A DNA stretch of 15,209 nucleotides. It comes from Gammaproteobacteria bacterium (GTDB lineage: Bacteria > Pseudomonadota > Gammaproteobacteria > UBA12402). Shown piece by piece: positions 7,810 through 14,548 of this stretch. The stretch covers positions 1 to 15,209 of the forward strand of contig JANQHY010000294.1 in the NCBI GenBank assembly GCA_028282395.1, written 5' to 3'. The position numbers and the translations under genes are program-made. Numbering within the stretch: the first letter of the stretch is position 1; the number at the start of each line of letters is the position of its first letter. The notes under the pieces are model-generated. The model saw nothing but the letters and a program-made list of their open reading frames with translations, did no database searches and had not been told where the DNA came from.

Positions 7810-7877
7810 CGAAACGATCCAGCAACCGTGATGATAGTAACATCAGACTGGATTACTTCGCTGCGCTCGCAACGACA
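7809..7877. repeat. Palindromic interspersed-type repeat
   Basis: Imperfect inverted arms (7809-7822 ending GATCCAG, and 7848-7861 starting CTGGATT) match at 11 of 14 positions around a 25-base loop. They are followed by a CGCTGCGCTCGCAACGAC segment. This resembles the common intergenic repeat of the form CTGGATTGCTTCGC...GCTCGCAATGAC that occurs in many copies in many bacterial genomes. The left arm starts on the last base of the preceding stop codon. The remaining bases to 7927 show nothing else. Copy number cannot be judged from one window. Confidence 0.55.
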
Positions 7878-7927
7878 ACAACAACGCCAGCATGCGGGAG
7901 AGGGCCTTAATCGCAAAGGTTTTACTT

Positions 7928-8395
7928 TTAATTATGATAGGGATGACTATTTAGAATAGTCCAGGCACGGTAGAGCTGTTCGGCAGCGACAACCCGTACC
8001 AATGGGTGTGGCAGAGTCAGTGGCGATAGCGACCAGCGTGTTTTTGCCTGTTGTAAGCAGGCCGCGGGTAACCCTTCTGGGCTACCGACTAATAAGGCGA
8101 TGTCTTGACCGCCTGCCAGCCACTGCGATAGCTGCTGCGCGAGTTCTGTGCTGCTCCAGCTGTGGCCACCAACCTCCAATGCAATTGGGTAGCTATTTTT
8201 CGGTATGGCAGCGAGCATTTTCTCGCCTTCGCGTGCGAGAAGGCGCGCGCTATCGGCCTGTTTACTGCGTTTTAGTAATGGAATCTCGATAAGATTGAGT
8301 TGACAGTGGTCAGGTAGGCGTTTGGCGTAAGTTTGATAGCCCTCTGTTACCCAGTTTGGCATACGATTGCCCATCGCGATAAGATGAATCTTCAT
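7928..8395 (-). CDS. rlmH: 23S rRNA (pseudouridine-1915 N3)-methyltransferase RlmH
   Basis: RlmH is a SPOUT-fold enzyme that methylates pseudouridine 1915 of 23S rRNA in assembled 70S ribosomes, using S-adenosylmethionine. The 155-residue length equals that of E. coli RlmH. Visible signatures are the N-terminal M-K-I-H-L-I-A-M-G, the SAM loop L-L-V-G-S-P-E-G (101-108), S-L-S-P-L-T-L-P-H-P-L-V-R (122-134) and E-Q-L-Y-R-A-W (139-145). Two things are odd: position 105 is Ser where the family usually has Gly (G-G-P-E-G), and the protein ends H-P-Y-H-N where a basic residue normally follows H-P-Y-H. I start it at ATG 8395, matching the family start and placed 7 bases after an AGGT ribosome site. 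A GTG at 8404 would add three residues. It follows rsfS by 18 bases, so the two form an operon. Confidence 0.95.
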   Translation of the reverse strand: MKIHLIAMGNRMPNWVTEGYQTYAKRLPDHCQLNLIEIPLLKRSKQADSARLLAREGEKMLAAIPKNSYPIALEVGGHSWSSTELAQQLSQWLAGGQDIALLVGSPEGLPAACLQQAKTRWSLSPLTLPHPLVRVVAAEQLYRAWTILNSHPYHN

Positions 8396-8413
8396 CGTCA
8401 GCACCTGAAGCGA

Positions 8414-8770
8414 TTAGGATACTGAGCGATCTTCGGCGATTTCATCATCGTGGTTCTGCCATAGTCCTTCGAGGTCGTAAAAGTGTCGCGTCTCGGGTTG
8501 CATGATATGGACGATAATATCACCGAGATCGACAACAATCCATTCACTACTCTCCCCCCCTTCAGAGCCGAATGGCCGTACACCTGCCTCTTTGCAGCGG
8601 TCGATGACCTTGTCGGCAACAGATTTCACATGGCGGCTTGAACGGCCACTACAGATGATAATCATATCGGTAACAGTGGGGTAGTTATGAACATCAATAT
8701 CGACAATTTCTGTCGCTTTCATATCCTCGAGGATTGTATGGAGTAATTGTTGTAGTGCTGCTTTTTTCAT
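8414..8770 (-). CDS. rsfS: Ribosome silencing factor RsfS
   Basis: RsfS (RsfA/YbeB, Iojap family) binds ribosomal protein L14 and blocks joining of the 30S and 50S subunits, lowering translation in starvation. The 118-residue protein has the family blocks: an N-terminal helix, D-I-D-V (24-27), T-D-M-I-I-I-C-S-G-R-S-S-R-H (34-47), G-E-S-S-E-W-I-V-V-D-L-G-D-I-I-V-H (72-88), and H-F-Y-D-L-E-G-L-W (96-104). A short acidic tail follows. The frame extends further upstream, but ATG 8770 gives the usual family start and has a GAGA-type ribosome site; the added residues would lie in the promoter. It is the first gene of an rsfS-rlmH unit. In many Gammaproteobacteria nadD lies close by, but here nadD is about 5.8 kb away on the same strand. 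Confidence 0.95.
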   Translation of the reverse strand: MKKAALQQLLHTILEDMKATEIVDIDVHNYPTVTDMIIICSGRSSRHVKSVADKVIDRCKEAGVRPFGSEGGESSEWIVVDLGDIIVHIMQPETRHFYDLEGLWQNHDDEIAEDRSVS

Positions 8771-8796
8771 ATATTCTCTATTAACCCTATAGCATA

Positions 8797-8825
8797 ATGA
8801 TACTCGATGTGCGGTAAATATGCAA
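8797..8825 (-). promoter_or_regulatory. Putative promoter for rsfS-rlmH
   Basis: On the minus strand, TTGCAT (8825-8820), a 17-base spacer and TATCAT (8802-8797) lie 26 bases before the rsfS ATG. A local promoter fits the separation of this pair from nadD. Confidence 0.5.
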
Positions 8826-8857
8826 TAGCCGGGTTTTATCATGATTGCTGCTGAGGC

Positions 8858-8863
8858 TATAAT
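8858..8863 (+). promoter_or_regulatory. Putative -10 box of acs
   Basis: A perfect TATAAT lies 34 bases before the acs ATG. No good -35 is seen at normal spacing (TTTATC at 17 bases), which would suit a promoter helped by an activator; this is inference. It is divergent from the rsfS promoter within about 60 bases. Confidence 0.4.
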
Positions 8864-8897
8864 GGAGGGAATGATTTTTTAGCAGAAAGGATAGATT

Positions 8898-10823
8898 ATG
8901 AGTGATAGCTATTCGCCAGCGCCGCAATTTAGTCGTCAGGCGCATATTGATGAAGAGACCTATTTGCGTTTATACCAACAATCTGTTGATGAGCCGGAAA
9001 TTTTTTGGGCGCAGCAGGCAGAGATTTTTCTTGATTGGATTCAACCGTGGCACACCGTACTCAGCGGGAGTTTAACAACGGGTGACGTACGCTGGTTTGA
9101 TGGCGCTGAATTGAATGTCTGTTATAATTGTGTTGATCGCCACTTGGCAACACGTAGCCAACAGCCGGCAATTATTTGGCAGGGCGATGAACCGGAGCAA
9201 TCGTTAACCCTAACCTATCAACAACTCCATGGCGCGGTATGCCGATTCGCCAATATTTTAAAAAGTCGTGGTGTCAAAAAAGGTGATCGCGTCTGCATTT
9301 ATATGCCGATGATTGTTGAGGCGGCACTTGCTATGTTGGCGTGCGCACGTATTGGTGCAATACACTCTGTTGTATTTGGTGGATTTTCCAGCAACGCACT
9401 GCGCGAGCGTATTCTCGATGCAGATTGTGCAACGGTGATTACTGCCGATGAAGGAGTGCGTGGTGGTAAAATTGTGACATTAAAAGCGAATGTTGATGAG
9501 GCGCTGCAAGAGTGTCCGAATGTTACCACCGTATTGGTGGTGAAACATCGTGGCAGTGAAATTACTTGGCACGGTGAGCGTGATCTGGATTACCATCAAG
9601 CGTTAACAACAGTAGACGATAACTGCCCAGTTGAAGTGATGCAGGCAGAGGATCCGCTTTTTATTCTTTATACCTGTGGTTCAACCGGTAAACCTAAAGG
9701 CGTGCTGCATACGAGTGGTGGTTATTTACTTTATGCGGCACTGACGCATAAATATATTTTTGATTATCGTGATGGTGACATCTATTGGTGTACAGCTGAT
9801 GTTGGTTGGATTACCGGTCATAGTTATATTGTCTATGGACCATTAGCGAATGGTGCCACAACCTTAATGTTTGAAGGCGTGCCGAACTATCCGACCCCGG
9901 CAAGATTTTGGCAGATTGTTGATCAACACCAAGTAACGATTTTTTATACAGCACCGACAGCCATTCGCGCATTAATGCGCCAAGGTGACCAGGCAGTGAC
10001 ACAAACCTCGCGCAGCAGTTTACGTCTACTGGGCACAGTGGGTGAGCCGATTAATCCTGAGGCGTGGCAGTGGTACTACCAGGTAGTGGGTGAATCACGT
10101 TGTCCGATTGTTGATACCTGGTGGCAGACAGAGACTGGCGGCATTATGATTTCAGCACTACCTGGTGCCACACCATTAAAACCAGGTTCGGCAACACGAC
10201 CACTATTTGGTATTGTTCCAGCACTGTTAGATGATGAGGGCAAGGTTGTTGACGGTGAAGCAGAGGGTAGTCTTGTTATTAGTCGCCCATGGCCGGGCAT
10301 GTTGCGCACAATTTACCGTAATCAACAGCGCTTTATTGATACCTATCTGGCACCACACCCTGGTTACTACACCAGTGGTGATGGCGCACGTCGCGATAAA
10401 GATGGCTACTATTGGATTACTGGTCGTATTGATGATGTGATGAATATTTCCGGTCACTGCATTGGTACCGCAGAGGTGGAGAGTGCTCTGGTACTACACA
10501 CCGATGTTGCGGAAGCAGCGGTTATTGCCATCCCACATGAAATTAAAGGCAACAGTATTTATGCTTTTGTCTGTTTAAATGTTGGTGTTGTGGCAGATGA
10601 GAAACTAACAACAGAATTAATTGCTCTGGTGGCGAAGGAGATTGGTGCAATTGCTAAACCAGATACGTTACAGTTTGTTGACGACTTGCCTAAGACACGT
10701 TCAGGGAAAATTATGCGGCGTCTGTTGCGTAAAGTTGCCAGTGGTGATACTGAGGAGTTAGGGGATCTGTCAACTTTGGCAAATGCAGAAATACTTCAAC
10801 AGCTGATTAAAAAAACATCGTGA
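8898..10823 (+). CDS. acs: Acetyl-CoA synthetase (AMP-forming), with altered active-site residues
   Basis: Acs makes acetyl-CoA from acetate, ATP and CoA through acetyl-AMP, feeding the TCA cycle and lipid synthesis. The 641-residue protein spans the whole family (S. enterica Acs has 652). Visible motifs: P-loop-like [10 protein letters not shown] (259-268), [23 protein letters not shown], the acetate-pocket [14 protein letters not shown], and C-terminal [11 protein letters not shown] with the lysine that is acetylated for control. The small acetate pocket Trp favours acetate over propionate. Two departures are clear: Cys260 replaces the usual Ser, and the hinge motif reads S-G-H-C-I-G-T, so Cys521 replaces the Arg matching S. 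enterica Arg526. Ribosome site AGAAAGGA lies 6 bases before ATG. It appears monocistronic. Confidence 0.93.
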   Translation: MSDSYSPAPQFSRQAHIDEETYLRLYQQSVDEPEIFWAQQAEIFLDWIQPWHTVLSGSLTTGDVRWFDGAELNVCYNCVDRHLATRSQQPAIIWQGDEPEQSLTLTYQQLHGAVCRFANILKSRGVKKGDRVCIYMPMIVEAALAMLACARIGAIHSVVFGGFSSNALRERILDADCATVITADEGVRGGKIVTLKANVDEALQECPNVTTVLVVKHRGSEITWHGERDLDYHQALTTVDDNCPVEVMQAEDPLFILYTCGSTGKPKGVLHTSGGYLLYAALTHKYIFDYRDGDIYWCTADVGWITGHSYIVYGPLANGATTLMFEGVPNYPTPARFWQIVDQHQVTIFYTAPTAIRALMRQGDQAVTQTSRSSLRLLGTVGEPINPEAWQWYYQVVGESRCPIVDTWWQTETGGIMISALPGATPLKPGSATRPLFGIVPALLDDEGKVVDGEAEGSLVISRPWPGMLRTIYRNQQRFIDTYLAPHPGYYTSGDGARRDKDGYYWITGRIDDVMNISGHCIGTAEVESALVLHTDVAEAAVIAIPHEIKGNSIYAFVCLNVGVVADEKLTTELIALVAKEIGAIAKPDTLQFVDDLPKTRSGKIMRRLLRKVASGDTEELGDLSTLANAEILQQLIKKTS

Positions 10824-10844
10824 ATATTTTTTTCGAGAATATTC
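10822..10844. other. Inverted repeat over the acs stop
   Basis: GAATATT (10822-10828) and AATATTC (10838-10844) can form a 7-bp AT-rich hairpin that includes the acs stop codon. There is no T tract after it, so it is a weak terminator candidate at best. No better acs terminator was seen before 10945. Confidence 0.3.
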
Positions 10845-10931
10845 CGTTTGGTGGTCATCAAAATTTGTATTCATAATGCCCGCCCTCTATTTATTGTTGA
10901 CAGGGTAAATTATATAGAGTGTGTAGGATCT

Positions 10932-10958
10932 TAGCAATTAATCCTTTATAAATTGCTA
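10932..10958. other. Inverted repeat over the end of the short-chain reductase gene
   Basis: TAGCAATT (10932-10939) and AATTGCTA (10951-10958) form a perfect 8-bp inverted repeat with an 11-base loop, covering the stop codon of the minus-strand reductase. It may stabilise or end the operon transcript, but no T tract follows it. Confidence 0.4.
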
Positions 10959-11683
10959 CGTTTGAAAATTGGCTCAGGGATGAGACGAATGATGCGCATA
11001 ATATAGCGCCACACAGGTTTAGTAAAAACAGTATTTTTCCGTTTAATAATAGCTTTAACAATGTCGTTGGCAACCTTTTCTGTACTAGCAGTTAATAGCG
11101 CCGGTAGCTGATGCTGGGCAGTCATTTTTGTCGCAACAAATCCTGGCATAACGGTTAACACATGGATATTTTGATTATGTAATCGCGCGCGTAAACCACT
11201 AAGGTAACTACTAAATCCAGCTTTTGCTGAACCGTAAATATAATTGCTGGCTCTACCGCGCTCGCCGGCAACCGAACTGATGCCAACAATTATTCCGCTA
11301 CGATTGGCTGTGATCATCTTTGTAACAAGACGTTCAATTAAGCTAACAGCGCCACTATAGTTAGTATTAATTGTTTTTATAGCTTCAGAAAAATCACTCT
11401 GCTGTTTCTGCTGTTCACCTAAATAGCCAGCAGCATAAATAATACAGTCGGGCAGTGTAGTTAAGCCATCAACAAACTGTTGATGGCTAGAGAAATCGGT
11501 GACATCAAGATAATGCTCCGAGACGGTTGCAACAAAACGTGTTTGCATATCATTTGCTAGTCTAGTTAAGTTCTCTTTGTCACGTGAAGCAAGTATAAAA
11601 TCATTGTGGCCAAGTTTTTTTGCTAAGGTTTTCATCAGTGCGTGGGCGATATCTGAATTGGCCCCTATAATTAATGTTGTCAT
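10946..11683 (-). CDS. DprE2-like short-chain reductase (polyprenyl-phospho-2-ketopentose reductase)
   Basis: This 245-residue short-chain dehydrogenase/reductase has the NAD(P) motif G-A-N-S-D-I-A (7-13), Asp60 before V, Y-A-A-G (83-86), Asn108, and catalytic Ser137, Tyr150 and Lys154 (Y-G-S-A-K). The G-x-x-S-x-I-A form of the cofactor loop is typical of DprE2-type reductases. In mycobacteria DprE2 reduces the 2-keto intermediate made by DprE1, giving decaprenyl-phospho-arabinofuranose. The role is assigned mainly from its place 7 bases after the DprE1-like gene and the UbiA homolog before that. By sequence alone it could be another short-chain reductase. Its ribosome site GAGGGGA is strong. 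A basic C-terminal stretch with a hydrophobic face (about 225-245) may touch the membrane. It is the last gene of the operon. Confidence 0.82.
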   Translation of the reverse strand: MTTLIIGANSDIAHALMKTLAKKLGHNDFILASRDKENLTRLANDMQTRFVATVSEHYLDVTDFSSHQQFVDGLTTLPDCIIYAAGYLGEQQKQQSDFSEAIKTINTNYSGAVSLIERLVTKMITANRSGIIVGISSVAGERGRASNYIYGSAKAGFSSYLSGLRARLHNQNIHVLTVMPGFVATKMTAQHQLPALLTASTEKVANDIVKAIIKRKNTVFTKPVWRYIMRIIRLIPEPIFKRSNL

Positions 11684-11690
11684 ATTCCCC

Positions 11691-12989
11691 TCACAAATTT
11701 AAGCGTCTCGATTGTAATGAATGGAAAATTCTATCTGCACCCGTTTCAGCCCTAAGCTGGCGCAGTGTCTCCGCTTGATGGTACATGGTAGCAAAGCTAT
11801 TGGCATCAACACAAGCATCTTTACTGAGATAGACTCTGCCACCGTGCTCACAAACGATATGGTCCAGCTGTCTAAGAAAAGCAAATAAACTATGGTGTAT
11901 TTTGAAATCGAGCGCCAGTGTTAATCCTTCGCAAGGAAAGGATAACAAATTATTATTGCTGGCGCCTAATCTTTTAAGTACCGCAAGGAAAGAGCCACGA
12001 CCATAATCGACGATAGCAGTGACTATTTTTTTCATAGCAACTTTCGCCCGATCGTTTGGAATAACAAATTGATATTGAATAAAGCCACTCTTACCATACA
12101 TGCGGTTCCATGCTGCTATGTGGTCTAATGGATAGAAGAAGGCGTTATAGTCAACAGTTGTTTTGACTGAACGTGGGCGATGGTAATAATAACTATTAAA
12201 TAGTTTAATGCTATGACGATTTAAAAGATTGGCTAACAGTCGGACGGGAATTTTTTTTTGTGTCCTATCAGCAATGACATAGCGTCTGTCTGCGGCGTGC
12301 TCACCTAACATAAGCAGTGAGCGACCAAAGTTTTTTCCTTTAGCGCAGCAATCTATCCAGGCAACTGAGTAGGGGGCATCACCATGTTGTGTAAACAGCT
12401 CAATGATCTCGTCGAGATGGCGCGCTTTAATCACTGTTTGGCAAATATTTGTACTGGAAACTTTAATCAGCTTAAGTCTGGCGCGCAATATGATGCCAGT
12501 TAATCCCATGCCGCCACAGGTAGCGTGAAAAATTTTCGGGTGTTGTGTGTTGCTGCAGGTGATAATTTCACCATTTGCCAGTAGTAGATCAAATGATTCA
12601 ACAAATTCACTAAAGCAACCGACATGGTGATGATTTTTCCCGTGAATATCACTGGCAATTGCGCCTGCAACACTAATATATTTTGTTCCCGCTGTTACCG
12701 GCAGAAACCAGCCGCTCGCGCTAAAACTATTGATAATATCTGCAAGTAGCACACCAGCTTCACAACTAAGTTGGCCGCTAATCGGATCAAAAGCACTGAA
12801 ACAGTTGAAATTCAGCATACTGGTAACATTAGTCGCCATAGCGCTATCACCATAACTGCGGCCATTGCCACGAGGAATGAATGCTACCTGTTTTGCCAAA
12901 AGATCACGCAGGTTTGCAATACTGTTTGGTCGATAGATATTAGCTTCGATAGTAGCATGTCTTCCCCAACCTGAAATATATCTCTTCAT
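11691..12989 (-). CDS. DprE1-like FAD-dependent polyprenyl-phospho-ribose 2-oxidase
   Basis: This 432-residue protein is a VAO/GlcD-type FAD oxidoreductase. FAD-binding signatures are P-R-G-N-G-R-S-Y-G-D-S-A (39-50) and G-A-I-A-S-D-I-H-G-K-N-H-H (109-121). The C-terminal substrate domain contains S-F-P-C-E-G (350-355) and G-G-R-V-Y-L-S-K-D (383-391), where Lys390 matches the catalytic Lys418 of M. tuberculosis DprE1. DprE1 oxidises the 2-OH of decaprenyl-phospho-ribofuranose; with DprE2 this epimerises ribose to arabinose. The position matching mycobacterial Cys387, the residue bound by benzothiazinones, appears to be Ala359. I chose ATG 12989, 4 bases after the stop of the UbiA gene, so translation is probably coupled; no clear ribosome site is present. 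A TTG at 13034 would overlap the upstream gene. A related aldonolactone oxidase is the alternative, but the neighbours favour DprE1. Confidence 0.87.
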   Translation of the reverse strand: MKRYISGWGRHATIEANIYRPNSIANLRDLLAKQVAFIPRGNGRSYGDSAMATNVTSMLNFNCFSAFDPISGQLSCEAGVLLADIINSFSASGWFLPVTAGTKYISVAGAIASDIHGKNHHHVGCFSEFVESFDLLLANGEIITCSNTQHPKIFHATCGGMGLTGIILRARLKLIKVSSTNICQTVIKARHLDEIIELFTQHGDAPYSVAWIDCCAKGKNFGRSLLMLGEHAADRRYVIADRTQKKIPVRLLANLLNRHSIKLFNSYYYHRPRSVKTTVDYNAFFYPLDHIAAWNRMYGKSGFIQYQFVIPNDRAKVAMKKIVTAIVDYGRGSFLAVLKRLGASNNNLLSFPCEGLTLALDFKIHHSLFAFLRQLDHIVCEHGGRVYLSKDACVDANSFATMYHQAETLRQLRAETGADRIFHSLQSRRLNL

Positions 12990-12993
12990 AAAA

Positions 12994-14442
12994 CTAGGAG
13001 GCCATGTAGAAAAACAGCAGTGAAAATAACGCAATTAACCAGCTCATTTTGTCTTTTAAAGCAAAGACAACCGGGTCTTCATCTGCTTCTCCTTTAGATG
13101 CCAGCAGCCATATACGTGTTAGCCAGAATAGTGTCAGAACGATTAAGCCCCATAGCCATAATGGTTGCTGGTAGAGCGGTACAACCGCTGGCGAACTAAT
13201 ATATAGCGCAAGTATCAGCACTGAAATATACCCAGCATTGATGCCGAAAGTTTTTAGTGTCACCATATCCTGAACGCTATACATTTTGTCTACCATGCAG
13301 GTTTTATTAAGCGAGTTAAGTAAATAAAGTTCATTGTAACGTTTAATCAAAGCTAGACTGAGAAAGAAAAATACCGAAAAAGAGATCAGCCATGGTGAAA
13401 ACAGGGCTGAAATAGCAATAATGCCAGCAATGATGCGAATAGTGTATAAAGCTGATAATGAGAAAATATCGAGCAGAGGCTGTTTTTTCAAAAAGAGGCT
13501 ATAGAGTAGTGTCAGCCCATAGTAACTTATTAGTGCCAGTAAAAAGTGTATTCCGATAGTGTAATAGGCAGTAAACAGTGCTGTGAGGAGCAACAGCGGG
13601 CAGAAAAGTAGCGCATCGATTAATGGCAGATCGCCCTTGGCCAGAACGCGCTGCTTTTTACTGTAGTGTTGGCGGTCGGTGGCTAAATCAACAAGATCAT
13701 TGAGTAGATAGGCGCTTGCTGCAGCTAGACAAAAGCTAATAAAAGCGAGTAATGCTGTTTGGCAATGGGTGCGGCTAGTGTAAAGGTGGCCAACAATCAG
13801 CGGCAGAAACAGTAGAAAATTTTTTGACCACTGATGTATTCTGATTGCTTTGATAAGCATCAGTAGACGGTTCTTTTTATTATCGAATAGGGTTGGATTT
13901 TGATGAATCTTTTTTACTTTGCTAATCAGTGGCTTATTAGCATTAACGATAATGGCCTCTTTAGCAAAAGGCCAGACTGCCATATCTGTATTAGCATTGC
14001 CGGCATATGAAAATTTTTTTTCGCCAAACTCTTGTAGAAGTTTTTTGGCTTTATTCTTACCCTTTAAGTTAATTTCACCATTGCTAGCAATGACGCCAGA
14101 AAAAATTTTTAGTGATGCTGCAATGGTATTGGCAACCGATTCATCTGATGCAGTAACGAGATAAATTTTTCGGCCGCGCTGATACTGTGATTGCAAGTAA
14201 GCAAAAAATTTTTCATTGATTGGTAATGGGACTAATATATTGTGGTTAAGTGCGGCCAGTTTCTGTTTGAATTTTGCTAAGCCACTGAGTAAGGAGAATA
14301 GGGTGATGAGAAAGATAAACGGGCGGCGCGATAAATTTTGCCAAGCTTGTTCGATAAGTGAATCGGTGCGTAATAGCGTTCCATCCATATCTACACATAG
14401 CGGTAATAGATTGTCGCTAAACGTCTCTTTATTTGCATCCAT
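12994..14442 (-). CDS. HAD phosphatase-UbiA fusion: polyprenyl-phosphate phosphoribosyltransferase
   Basis: This 482-residue protein joins two domains. Residues 1-195 are a HAD-family phosphatase: D-M-D-G-T (18-22, nucleophile Asp18 and acid Asp20), V-T-A-S (96-99), a Lys-rich motif III near 130, and G-N-A-N-T-D (148-153). Residues 196-482 are a UbiA-type membrane transferase: R-I-H-Q-W-S-K-N (201-208), N-D-L-V-D-L-A-T-D (248-256), a K-R-Y-N-E-L motif, and about eight or nine transmembrane helices. The transferase part resembles Rv3806c, which moves 5-phosphoribose from PRPP to decaprenyl phosphate. The HAD part could then remove the 5-phosphate, a step given to a separate protein in mycobacteria; this is inference. 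The genes that follow on the same strand supply the next two steps. The ribosome site is weak. The 106-base gap after nadD has a possible promoter. Confidence 0.85.
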   Translation of the reverse strand: MDANKETFSDNLLPLCVDMDGTLLRTDSLIEQAWQNLSRRPFIFLITLFSLLSGLAKFKQKLAALNHNILVPLPINEKFFAYLQSQYQRGRKIYLVTASDESVANTIAASLKIFSGVIASNGEINLKGKNKAKKLLQEFGEKKFSYAGNANTDMAVWPFAKEAIIVNANKPLISKVKKIHQNPTLFDNKKNRLLMLIKAIRIHQWSKNFLLFLPLIVGHLYTSRTHCQTALLAFISFCLAAASAYLLNDLVDLATDRQHYSKKQRVLAKGDLPLIDALLFCPLLLLTALFTAYYTIGIHFLLALISYYGLTLLYSLFLKKQPLLDIFSLSALYTIRIIAGIIAISALFSPWLISFSVFFFLSLALIKRYNELYLLNSLNKTCMVDKMYSVQDMVTLKTFGINAGYISVLILALYISSPAVVPLYQQPLWLWGLIVLTLFWLTRIWLLASKGEADEDPVVFALKDKMSWLIALFSLLFFYMAS

Positions 14443-14476
14443 TATCTGCTATACCTATCGCTTCTTGGGTAAAGAT

Positions 14477-14496
14477 TTTAACCTCATGCGGTTAAA
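14477..14496. repeat. Inverted repeat before the HAD-UbiA gene
   Basis: TTTAACC (14477-14483) and GGTTAAA (14490-14496) form a perfect 7-bp inverted repeat with a 6-base centre. It lies between the putative -10 box and the start codon, so it would be in the early transcript: either an operator or a leader hairpin. There is no T tract, so it is not a clear nadD terminator. Confidence 0.45.
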
Positions 14497-14507
14497 CCTT
14501 ATGGTAA

Positions 14508-14536
14508 ATAGTACCTTATCCTGCTTTGTACTGCAA
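14508..14536 (-). promoter_or_regulatory. Possible promoter of the HAD-UbiA, DprE1-like, DprE2-like operon
   Basis: On the minus strand, TTGCAG (14536-14531), a 17-base spacer and TACTAT (14513-14508) lie 65 bases before the ATG. Both boxes are only moderate matches, so the operon may instead be read through from nadD. Confidence 0.35.
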
Positions 14537-14548
14537 TTTCCCTTTTTC

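Noticed and set aside
7713..7916. Minus-strand frame with an R-C-E-R-S-E-V-I-Q-like peptide
   Set aside because: This peptide comes from the palindromic repeat, which yields similar spurious frames in many genomes; not a gene.
8402..8404. GTG start for rlmH
   Set aside because: It adds three residues ahead of the family start and overlaps the ribosome site that serves the ATG at 8395.
12990..13034. TTG start for the DprE1-like gene
   Set aside because: It would overlap the upstream gene by 41 bases and adds a Cys/Pro-rich stretch absent from the family; ATG 12989 is 4 bases after the upstream stop.
13919..14164. Plus-strand 81-residue frame
   Set aside because: It lies wholly within the HAD domain coding region on the other strand; no ribosome site or motif.
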